DNA from: Fistulifera solaris
Taxonomy: Eukaryota; Bacillariophyta; Bacillariophyceae; Naviculales; Stauroneidaceae
Assembly (NCBI GenBank): GCA_030295235.1
Contig: AP026125.1
Span: 682,001-746,000 of the forward strand
DNA: 64,000 nt
Direction: 5' to 3'
Shown: positions 46,347 to 55,940 of the stretch, in pieces
How the letters are laid out: each line of letters starts with the position of its first letter
How positions within the stretch are numbered: the stretch's first letter is position 1
The notes under the pieces: generated by a model
What the model saw: the letters and a program-made list of their open reading frames with translations, nothing else
Databases searched by the model: none
Told to the model about the DNA's origin: nothing
Program-made: the position numbers and the translations under genes

Positions 46347-46656
46347 GGTGAAAGAGTTGACGTTGAACTATAAAAGTTGTTGATATCAACAAATCTGTTT
46401 TCCTAAACAGAGCTATCGTTTTCGTTTCTTGCACTTTTGGGGAAGTTCATCCATTTTTTAGTAGAGCGGTAAACGACGACCCAACTGATACACGACTGTT
46501 TTCAGTCCCGCGTATGCTCCCACCATCACTCCCCATTTTATCCGTTGCGCAGCGTTTTGCGAAAAAAGGTCGACCCATTTTGCGAATATAAACAGTAATG
46601 ATTGATCGATCGCAATAGAAAAATAAACTAACAATAGAATCACAACAATTATAACT
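46347..46656. other. Divergent promoter region of RPL5 and TMEM18
   Basis: 310 bp between the RPL5 start exon and the TMEM18 ATG. No distinct motif is recognised. Confidence 0.4.
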
Positions 46657-47319
46657 ATGACAAAATCACTGTTTGAAAAAGTCGCCAACGATATGCTCGA
46701 GGCCTCCGAAAAGCTCGTCAACGGCGTCGAAGAAGGCCTCGCCATTTTGTTTTCAAGCAAAAAGGAACCACCGCAATCAGCAGAAAAAGAAGAATGGGAC
46801 GACGAAAGCATGACCGAAGAATTCTTGACGCAATCATCACCCTTGAGCGGAATTGCCGAAAGTGTCATGGGCAATATTTTGGAGGGACAACAAACACCAC
46901 AAACGTTTCTAGAACACTTTCATGCGTTCCGGTACGCGATTACTTGGTCCGAACCCTTTGTCATGGGACTTATCGCGTTTCAAGTTGTCATGTTGTTGTT
47001 GACATTGTGGGTGTCACGCAAAAATCAAAGTTTGGCGCCGCGCGTCATTCTCATGTTACTGATATTGGGATTGGTGCGCTTGGCGGAACGATGGAATGAA
47101 CTGGGCGCTCGGCATTGGCGCAGTTTTGCTACACAGAATTACTTTGATCGACGCGGGATCTTTGTTTCGATAATGCTTTGTGCTCCTCTTCTGTTCGATA
47201 GCTTGATTATGATGATTTTGTTTCTGCGCGAGGCATCGCAGCTTCTAGTAGAAGTGAAGGCGGCGCAAATCAAACGGAAGCAAAAGGTAGACAAGAAGCG
47301 ATCAAAGAAGGATCAATGA
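46657..47319 (+). CDS. TMEM18: TMEM18 homologue
   Basis: 220 aa, single exon. After an acidic N-tail of ~90 aa comes the TMEM18 core: AITWSEPFVMGLIAFQVVML, the Arg-rich loop, WNELGARHWRSFATQNYFD, RGIFVSIMLCAPLLFDSLIM, and a Lys-rich end (KRKQKVDKKRSKKD). TMEM18 is a nuclear-envelope membrane protein in animals with three to four spans. The N-terminal ~90 residues have no counterpart in the ~140-aa animal protein and are acidic with a helical start (LFEKVANDMLEASEKLVNGV). Confidence 0.88.
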   Translation: MTKSLFEKVANDMLEASEKLVNGVEEGLAILFSSKKEPPQSAEKEEWDDESMTEEFLTQSSPLSGIAESVMGNILEGQQTPQTFLEHFHAFRYAITWSEPFVMGLIAFQVVMLLLTLWVSRKNQSLAPRVILMLLILGLVRLAERWNELGARHWRSFATQNYFDRRGIFVSIMLCAPLLFDSLIMMILFLREASQLLVEVKAAQIKRKQKVDKKRSKKDQ

Positions 47320-47707
47320 AGCACAATGGAAGTCAAATTCGGAGATAGGAGTTAGAGTTGAAGACTAGTCTAGCGTCTAGCGTCTAGCTATCTATTTGAG
47401 TTCGAATTCCGAAAAACTGTATGTATCTTACCGGGACCCGTTGCGCGAAAATATTCTTTCAAAGAAAAACAACACGCAACGGAGAAATAATAAACACCAT
47501 AAACACATCATCGGCATCATCGTCGTTATTGTTGATGTTGCTAACTGCTACCATTCATTATTAGTATATCATTCTTTAAAATACCTTAGGATGCATTCTC
47601 ATTTCATTTATAAAGATAAGAGAATTTAAGGTTTAGAGGGAATAACTTTGAAAGCCCGAGCACAGTAAGGTTGACCGAAAAGCAGCAGTGTCACAACGCA
47701 CGCAACA
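47320..47707 (+). other. Intergenic region before the macro-domain gene
   Basis: AT-rich 388 bp. A small triple repeat of TCTAGCG-type words lies near 47,365-47,390. No gene. Confidence 0.4.
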
Positions 47708-48435
47708 ATGTCCTCCAAAGCGCTCTACCTTCAACGCGTCGATCCATCTATCCTCTATCGTTACCAGAGTCCGCAGAAGAATCGACGATTCATCGAAATT
47801 TGGAAGACACCCTGTATTGTGAGCAAATTCGGCAAACAATCCGAAGCCAACTGCTCCATACTCGTCAACCCTGCCAATCCACAACTTTCCGGCGTGACCC
47901 AGTTTCCTTACTTTCCCCGAGGAGGACCTGTTCCGAAAAGACCGCCCCGTATTTCGGCCCACCATATCATGGGATACGTCACCGAATGGGGTGGTATGGA
48001 TGTGGGGAATGGTATGTTGTTTCCGGTTTCGGTGGTCGATGGATTGGTGCATCTGCACGGAGGATGGAAGCTGCAGGCCGAATGCAAATGGTTGAACATG
48101 AAACATGGGGAGAACCTTGTCCCGTCGGTTCTGCTGTAAAGACATCGGCCGGAAATGCGACGCTGGCTGAACATTACGATACGATCATTCATACGACGCC
48201 ACCGTTCTATCAGCATCATGAGGAATCGGAACGACGGTTGGCAGACTGCTACCAATCCGCACTGAAAATAGCATTTACACAGCATAAGAATGGCGTTCGC
48301 CGCGTGGCGATTCCGTTACTCGGAGCTGGAGCACGTGGTTTTCCATTGGATGTGGCGGTTCAAGTTGCCGGAGAGAATGTATGGAACTGGTGCAACCAAA
48401 AGATACAGCATCGCTGTATCACGATGAGCAAGTAG
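47708..48435 (+). CDS. Macro-domain protein (ADP-ribose binding or hydrolysing)
   Basis: About 242 aa. The macro fold is read from SILVNPANPQLSG (ADP-ribose loop), VVDGLVHLHGGWKLQAEC, PCPVGSAVKTSAGNATLAEH, YDTIIHTTPPFY, RLADCYQSALKIAF and RRVAIPLLGAGARGFPLDVA (phosphate loop). Macro domains bind ADP-ribose or remove it from proteins. Between NPAN and VDG there is an insertion of ~45 aa (GGPVPKRPPRISAHHIMG). The frame changes once at an AAA run (48086-48088): one more A gives CKMVEHETWGEPCPVG. The gene ends about 270 bp before the satellite array. Confidence 0.78.
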
Positions 48436-48705
48436 CTGCGATGGGTGTTTTAGAGGAGACAGTAGCCGAAGAGCTGATCAAGGTTTTGTCTTCTATGAAA
48501 GCCAATGATTGAAGATGGCAAGATCTTATCGCTCAATGTCCTGCATCTGATGACAGAGTATTATTTCTTGTCCAGACGCAGTGCATTTTCCCGCTATTCT
48601 CGACATCTCTTGCCATATCATTCTCTCTGCGCTGTAACACTGCAATGTTAAATGCAAAGGAGGGACTGTCGAAAGCGCAAAGTGGCGAAATTATCGAGTT
48701 CAGAA

Positions 48706-50300
48706 TTTCTGGACCAATGACAGAATTTTTGTATGATGAGATCGCGGTTTTCAAATTTTCTGAGATTTGCACAGAAATGCTGTTTGCTGAAAGCCACAGT
48801 GTCCAGACTTTCTGGAATTTTGCACCGAATCCTTGTATGATCCATTACAACGAGGGCCAAGGGTTTTTGAAGACGCACACAATTTCTGTGAGATGAAATC
48901 ACTTGGTCCAGACTTTCTGGACCATCAAACAGAATTTCTGTATGATGAGATCGCGGTTTCCAGAATGTCTGGAATTCGCACAGAAACGCTGTATGTGGAA
49001 AAATACCGTGTTTAGACTCTCTGGAAACAATACGGACTCATTGTACTGTAGTATGATCCATGACGCTGCTATACAAAGTATTTGGATTGTGCACACAACT
49101 TCTGTGAGATGAAAACACTTCTTGGTCCAGAATTTCTGGACCATCAAACAGAATTTCTGTATGATGAGATCGTTGTTTCCAGAATATCTGGAATTCGCAC
49201 AGAAACGCTGTTCGTTGAAAAATACCGTGTTTAGACTCTCTGGAAACAATACGGACTCATTGTACTGTAGTATGATCCATGACGCTGCTATACAAAGTAT
49301 TTGGATCGTGCACACAACTTCTGTGAGATGAAAACACTTCTTGGTCCAGAATTTCTGGACCATCAAACAGAATTTCTGTATGATGAGATCGTTGTTTCCA
49401 GAATATCTGGAATTCGCACAGAAACGCTGTTCGTTGAAAAATACCGTGTTTAGACTCTCTGGAAACAATACGGACTCATTGTACTGTAGTATGATCCATG
49501 ACGCTGCTATACAAAGTATTTGGATCGTGCACACAACTTCTGTGAGATGAAAACACTTCTTGGTCCAGAATTTCTGGACCATCAAACAGAATTTCTGTAT
49601 GATGAGATCGTGGTTTCCAGAATATCTGGAATTCGCACAGAAACGCTGTTCGTTGAAAAATACCGTGTTTAGACTCTCTGGAAACAATACGGACTCATTG
49701 TACTGTAGTATGATCCATGACGCTGCTATACAAAGTATTTGGATCGTGCACACAACTTCTGTGAGATGAAAACACTTCTTGGTCCAGAATTTCTGGACCA
49801 TCAAACAGAATTTCTGTATGATGAGATCGTTGTTTCCAGAATGTCTGGAATTCGCACAGAAACGCTGTATGTGGAAAAATACCGTGTTTAGACTCTCTGG
49901 AAACAATACGGACTCATTGTACTGTAGTATGATCCATGACGCTGCTATACAAAGTATTTGGATCGTGCACACAATTTTGTGAGATGAAAACACTTTTGGT
50001 CCAGAATTTCTGGACCATCAAACAGAATTTCTGTATGATGAGATCGTTGTTTCCAGAATATCTGGAATTCGCACAGAAACGCTGTATGTTGAAAGACACC
50101 GTGTCCAGACTTTCTGAAATTTTGCACGGAATTCTTGCAGATCCATTACAACGAGGTCCAACGGTTTTTGAAGACGCAAAAATTTCTGTGAGACGAAAAC
50201 ACCCGGTCCAGAATTTCTGCTTTCAGTCGGATCGCGGTTTCCTGAATTTCTGGAATTTGCACAGAATTTTCGTATGATCTCCAGAGTCCAGAGTTTCTGA
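48706..50300. repeat. 219-bp tandem satellite array
   Basis: Five near-identical full units start at 48904, 49123, 49342, 49561 and 49780 (exact spacing 219, last one 217), followed by a partial unit at 49997. A diverged copy precedes the array (48706-48903) and another follows (about 50,130-50,300). Each unit is rich in CAGA...TCTG dyads, for example GGTCCAGAATTTCTGGACC and TTCCAGAATATCTGGAA. Since 219 is 3 x 73 and lacks stops, the array reads as one long open frame on the minus strand; this is a by-product of the period. Stretches 48436-48705 and 50301-50583 around it hold no gene. Confidence 0.9.
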
Positions 50301-50583
50301 AAAGACCCTATTAATTGCGCGCCAAACTTTATGAAAGATCCAGTCGGTCCGCTAGCTCGTTGAAAAAACTGGCAACGTCGCCGTGTTTCGCATTTACTAT
50401 AAGCCAAAATGTATATGACTTTTTTCACGACTGCATTCCAGTCATGAATCTTAGTTCAACGACTTCTTCCGACAACAACAAGGTTTGACTGCGTTGCAAT
50501 GCATTCGATCTAATTATCTTCCAATAAATCCCCTTTCTTATCTTAATACTCCATACCCTTAACTTATAAACTATTGAAGTGAG

Positions 50584-51872
50584 ATGGCGAAACGCAGTAA
50601 CGAAACGTTGCGGATGATGGAATTTTTCAGTGGGATCGGTGCGTGACGGGGGTGAAAGAAAACTGCCATATGCTTCACCCTGATTTTTTCGTTTCACTCC
50701 ACAGGCGGTATGCGTTGTGCCGTGGAACAGGTCCTTTCAAAGAAGAAACTGTTGTGTCGAGCGTTTGATATCTTTGAGGAGGCCAATGCCGTATATCGCC
50801 ACAATTTTAGGGACGATGAAAGCGTCGACTTTCCCACCGGAGTGAGCACAAAACTGGTGGAACAGCTTCGACCGGACGATATACCCGCATCTGATTTATG
50901 GACCATGTACGTTGTTCTATATATTTAAGAATCTTTCTCTTCGGCTGATTCAAATTTATTCTCATCAAGAATGGTAGGTCACCACCCTGTCAACCATTCA
51001 CAACCACACGCTTTGCCAAACAGAAAGATTTAGACGACAAACGCACGGCGGGCTTTCAAGCATTAATGAAACTTTTGTGTGCCTTACCGTCCGGGAAACG
51101 GCCCCGCTGGATTTTCTTGGAAAATGTTCCCGGTTTCTTGCAGAGTCGTGCCCGCATCTTTTTACACGAACATTTACGAACAGCGGGATATCCGACTTGG
51201 AGTGAATTTGTTCTTTCTCCGGCCGATCTGGGCATTCCCAATCAACGCACGCGTTATTACATCATGACGGAGTTCGGTAGTCGACGATTCGACAATCATC
51301 ACAGTACTTGTTGCGAGGAGCTGTCGCCTTTTCTGGTCACTGAGTGTTTTGACGCTATGCAGTCCAAGAAGCGAAAACGTGAGACGACTCCTCTTCGACG
51401 AAACTTAGCATCGTTTGTGGACAGATCATTACATCAACAGTCGCCTCGATGGAGTCAGTTCGTATTATCGGACGAAATACTTTCGAAAGACTGGGCTCGC
51501 GAACTACCGATTGTCCGCCTTTCGAATGACGACAACGACGACGATGAAGGATCAACTCGAACGACGTATTGTTTTACGGCCGGTTATGCCCGACAACTGC
51601 ACAAATCGACTGGAAGCATACTATATGTCCCGAAAGAACGTTCAAAGGACCAAAAGGAGCAAAGAATAAGCGATTCATCGATGGTGGAGCGATACAGCAA
51701 TCAACTCAGACGATTTTCACCCGAAGAATTAATTGGGCTCTTCGGTTTCCCTTCCAGTTTTGCGTTTCCCGCCACTACTGGATTGGAACACCGTTATCGT
51801 CTAGTGGGGAACTCAATCAACTTGTTCGTAGTCTCGGCACTGCTGAAGGAGCTTCTTGGAGGTGAAGCATAG
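50584..51872 (+). CDS. TRDMT1: Dnmt2-type tRNA cytosine-5 methyltransferase
   Basis: Three exons (50584-50638, 50705-50906, 50978-51872) join to 383 aa. The cytosine-5 methyltransferase motifs are intact: motif I EFFSGIGGMRCA (S-adenosylmethionine site), motif IV MSPPCQPFTTTRFAKQKD with catalytic Cys, motif VI LENVPGF, motif VIII QRTRYYIM, and GNSIN near the end. The Dnmt2-specific CFT motif is present (TYCFTAGYARQLHKSTGSIL). Dnmt2 methylates C38 of tRNA-Asp and related tRNAs. The third exon begins inside the catalytic loop; the acceptor GGTAG at 50973-50977 is chosen because it restores MSPPCQPF. Compared with human (391 aa) the length is normal. Confidence 0.92.
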
Positions 51873-52438
51873 GCGAAAAAGAATGGACCATCATGCTAAT
51901 GTAGGGTGTTGCATACAACATAGATCTACAATTTGAAGGGGGGGATAAGTTGAATTTTTTTCTTTGTAATAAATAGAACGAGTACGGAGTCAGTAAAACG
52001 AGTACGCAAAGTTTTGACGGATTGTCGCAAAGACTGGATTTTCAATCATGATCCACAACGTAAAAGCATCAATTCGCGTTTCGTGCTAACGTCATGGTCA
52101 ACCTTTCCCCTAAAATTATGACCTTTCTTTGATCAACTTCTTAAAAGCAACATTTGTTGCTACATGTACGATGCAAATAACCTAGATAACTGAAGCCTTC
52201 TTCACGTGAAATGGACTATCGTCCAGAGTGTAGTTCCTATCTCTCCAAGACTGAAATTTTGGTCACCAGTCATGAGTCATTAGACGGAACAAAATAATCG
52301 AAATACCTGCGGTACCAGGTACAGTACCAGTACGTCGAAACACACGCCACTACCCTTGTATCGTATTACTGTTACAATCGTTTAAGTCGACCTGCTAACG
52401 ATCTCATAATCAATCGTTTAACGATACAGAGGCGGAAA
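51873..52438. promoter_or_regulatory. Intergenic region with recurrent motifs
   Basis: 566 bp. Contains the dyad word GACTGGATTTTCAATCATGA (52032-52051), a looser relative near 52,249-52,278, and TACCAGGTA (52313-52321) inside a GGTACC-rich stretch. These match motifs upstream of other genes in the window. No gene. Confidence 0.45.
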
Positions 52439-53243
52439 ATGGCGGACAACAATACAGCTAGTAGTTCTTCGAAAGGGATCGATATCCGACAAGCACTGGA
52501 AATTCTGTCGGCACGAGGAGACCATACTGGCCCCATTCGAGACGGTCCTCGATGCGGTTGTTGCGAAAAGCCGCCCAACTTTGCCTCCTTAGGACAGACG
52601 ATTCAATTGATCGATTCTGAAAATAATGGAAGCACCACTGATTTACAGGAAATTGAAGACTTGAGGAACAAAGTGAGCGAAGAACGTGCGAAGCGACGGA
52701 ATGAAATGGAGGAGAAACTAAGCAGCTTGAACAAAGAAGAGTTGATGAAATGCTTCTTTGAAGCACAAGAACAACGCGTTAAAACCTATCGGCTTTATGA
52801 TCAGTAAGTGTAAGCATCAATCTGATTTTAAGTGAGTGGTCTGCGTAAAATTCTCACAAGCTTTACAATGTAGAGGACTGGAACGTATCCTGAAAACGGG
52901 TCAGATCCATGAATATCCCTCCCTGTGTACGGAAACAACGGCGACCTTCTCGGTTCTTAGTGACAGCATTAATAATATCCGCAAGGTATTACTCGAGACA
53001 CTGAAACAGACATCGATTGCTGATTTGATCGCACAATTACAAGACAAGGAACGAACCAAATTGAATCTGACGGCAGCCCTACATTTAGAACGGATTCGTA
53101 TACAAAATCAGCAAGCTTCCGATGATCGTATTACAAAGCTTCTAGTGGAAGGTGCCGCTTCTTTGCGTTCACAAATGGGAGAGAACGTTGAAGAGATTAA
53201 TGGAATAATGGACGAGTTGCGGTGTTCTTTGGTAGACGAATGA
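52439..53243 (+). CDS. Unknown coiled-coil protein
   Basis: Two exons (52439-52803, 52874-53243) give 244 aa. The N-terminus has RGDHTGPIRDGPRCGCCEKP with a CGC-C cluster. Two helical stretches follow: IEDLRNKVSEERAKRRNEME and LDINNIRKVL-like DSINNIRKVLLETLKQTSIA, with Glu/Lys/Leu heptads. No family is recognised. A further open stretch at ~53,290-53,412 (TATRATESMLRSKKDLRYF) may be a downstream exon; a GTAGAC donor near 53,230 and TAG acceptor at 53,289 exist, but the phase does not fit without a length change. Confidence 0.6.
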
Positions 53244-53856
53244 AGGCGACTTGCTTCTTGGATTGTTTTCATTTTTCACTTGCGTCTAGAAAAGGAACAT
53301 TTATCGGAGAGACGGCAACTCGCGCTACGGAGTCCATGTTGCGGTCGAAGAAAGATCTCCGTTATTTCCACGGAAGACTATCGGAATGCATTCAAGACCT
53401 TAGTCCAACGTAATTAGTCGATACACTTACGAGAGTAATACGGAGATAAATTCGCTTTAGTCGACAGTTTACACACGCTAGTAGGCATTGAGGTGATTCC
53501 AGCGGACCTGATTTAGTTGATGTGGAACAACAGTATCGACAACTGTTAGTTTCTGTAGAGCAACCGTATCAACAACTGCGCTTCAAAACGATGCAATCTA
53601 AATATTATCTCATACCGAGCAGGAAACGCGGGTCAAACGTAGTTCGTGAAAGAGCAGGCTATTTCAGAAATAATAACGGACGTTTCTTGTCTTGTGACAT
53701 AAAACATCCGGGACTGACGTAAATTCTGAGTCGGTATTTCTCGCGACAAAAAGATTTTACGGAGTACTGTATGACAACAAAAATGGTGTACGTGGGAGAA
53801 AGGAATTTAATCATCAGTCAATAAACATGCTTACACAAACAAGAAAGAATGAATAA
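53244..53856 (+). other. Region between the coiled-coil gene and the K+ channel gene
   Basis: About 610 bp. The first 170 bp may hold a last exon of the preceding gene (see that entry). The rest is AT-rich with no motif. Confidence 0.35.
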
Positions 53857-55646
53857 ATGAAACGCAATCATTATCGTTTAGAAACCTCCAACGGATGGAT
53901 TGGTTTCCTCGATACTGCAGAGGAGAACGCGCAAACGCAAAGCAGCGACAATTTGCACCTCGAAGAATCTATCGACGATGACGATGCAGAAACTATAACA
54001 AAAAGCAACAATCTGAATGCGGATAGGCGAACAGCAGAAGAAATTGAAGATGAACGGGAAGATGTGGATGTCAGAAAAACTAAAGGGGGAGACAGATGAC
54101 GACGATGACGAAAAGGTGCTCTGTTTGAACTGCTGTTGCTGTCGACTTTGCCCCCGGATCTCGCTGCTATTCATCGGTATTCTGTTTCCATTATGGACCT
54201 TAATATCCATCAGTACACTTTTTGGAATTGGCCTGTCGGCCATGGAATCTCCCGCGAAGGTACGTCCCTTAGATTCATGATTTATCTTTAACAAAGACAA
54301 TCGCACAGCTTATATCATCCTGAAGTCCACCTGAATGACCAATTCATGGCCAGTCGGACCGAAATATTACTATACTCATCCGGTGCAAAGAACTTTACAA
54401 GACGGATCCCTCGAATCTGCCTCGCAATATTTCTAGAAAAGTCGCGACAGAACAATGTGGAAGAGATTACCAAGTTGATCCAGACCCTCTATTTCAATGA
54501 CTCAAGCTTTGTTCCGCCTCTTATGGATGTGCTCAACCTCACGGAACTAGTATTGATTAACGTCACCGACCTCGACGAGCACATGACGGCGTGTGGGGTC
54601 GCGGCCGATCCTGTTGTGGAACGATTGCTGACTACTCTTCTCGATGCCTATCACAATCTTCCTGGAGCATTGACGTTTAACTGGATACGCTGTGTCAACA
54701 GGACAAGCGAGTTTGTCAACGTAACAAACATTCGTCCCGATTCTCAAAGGAAATATTACGAAAGAATATGGGAAACACACCAACAAGATTTATACAGGGA
54801 ATATTTAGTTGAAGAACTCGAGCGTGTCAACCGCTTTCCAGAATTGAATTTAACATTTGATGCGACCGCCCGATACCGCGCATTCAATCGGTCCATTCAT
54901 GACGCCACTGGTGGTACTGGTTGCGATAACAATATAGCCGCGTCCGGTACGTATGCAGTTCCCGTACTTGTCGCGCATTCGAAAATCTCCTAACGATGAT
55001 GTTCCTTTTCCTTAAAGTCTGGTTTTGGTTTACTGTTATGACCACCATGGGCTACGGAAACCAAGGTCCTGCCACATGGCAAGGGAAAGGGTTGATTTTC
55101 TCTCTGGGATTTATTTCGATTTTGATGTTTGGTGTGATTTTGCAGCGAGCGGGTCGTGTAATTAGTGCCCTTTTGATGACGTTTTGTCCCGTTTTCGTTT
55201 GCGAGTTTTAACCAGACCATGGTTTTTGTGCGCCGTATGGGGAATGATCTACTTTGGTTACATGACGATCAACGCATACTACATCAAATCATGGAAACTG
55301 AGTCGTTTAGGCGAGACATTCTCACTCGCGGAAGGCTACTGGTTTTCATTCATCAGCTTCACGACCATTGGTCTCGGTACGTTTCTTTGTCATCCAATGC
55401 TGATAAAAGTATCTTCGTGCGCGACCTCATTTTCTGAATTCATTTCTGGTTAGGTGATATCTTCATCGAGCCCGAGGTACTTATACCGGTAGACATGATC
55501 AATCTACCTTTCATCTACTTGGTCGGTTTCACATTTTTGCTGCCTTTATAGAGAATGTTGTAGCCTGCTTTCCCAAAGGTAAAAGGTTGAGGCTGTTGGA
55601 TGCTTTGATAGAGAGGATTCAAAAACGAAATAACAGTAAACACTAG
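53857..55646 (+). CDS. Two-pore-domain potassium channel
   Basis: Acidic N-tail, Cys-rich patch (LCLNCCCCRLCPRI) and TM1 (LLFIGILFPLWTLISISTLF). A long luminal loop with NxS/T sites comes next, then pore 1 WFWFTVMTTMGYGNQ, TM2 (LIFSLGFISILMFGVIL), TM3 (WFLCAVWGMIYFGYMTINAY), pore 2 YWFSFISFTTIGLGDI, and TM4 (INLPFIYLVGFTFLLPF). The two pore loops TMGYGN and TTIGLGD form the K+ filter; the second has Leu, as in animal K2P channels. Introns at 54947-55017 and 55377-55453 are clear; the join around 54,260-54,440 is unresolved. Frame changes sit at G run 54085-54089, T runs near 54,430, 55,171 and 55,545. One more indel must exist. Intact pore motifs argue for a working gene. Confidence 0.75.
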
Positions 55647-55940
55647 CTTGTAAAACTAAAAGACGTGTGGCTTGGTAGCGCCATAAATCAGTACCGATAC
55701 GATAAGTATTGCCATAGATTGGCTATGTCACTCGTGTCGGAATGGTTTATGCTCTGTCCTTCGTCCCATGTCCCAACGAAGAGCTGCAAAGAACTTGGAC
55801 GAAGGCTGCTGTTATTTGCGATCACGACGATGGCAAGCAACAAAACCTTTTCATTAGAAAGCTGGCATTGTGCAATCATTCGCCCTCATCATTGAATACT
55901 ATTCTTAACTTTCAAACGTTGGCTGTCACATCATATAAAA
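55647..55940 (+). other. Intergenic stretch before Rpn3
   Basis: 294 bp without a motif or supportable gene; presumed promoter of the proteasome subunit gene. Confidence 0.35.

Noticed and set aside
48899-49993. Long leftward open frame of 364 residues in five repeats of 73
   Set aside because: It coincides with the 219-bp satellite; since 219 is divisible by three, a stop-free unit stays open in every copy. Short rightward frames of 69 residues repeat in the same way. No start context, family or composition supports a protein.
48706-50300. CRISPR-like array
   Set aside because: The unit is a 219-bp tandem satellite without unique spacers, in a eukaryotic genome with intron-bearing genes on both sides.
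53222-53412. Possible last exon of the coiled-coil gene
   Set aside because: The translated stretch looks protein-like, but the available donor and acceptor do not give the right phase, so it is mentioned with the gene and not annotated.
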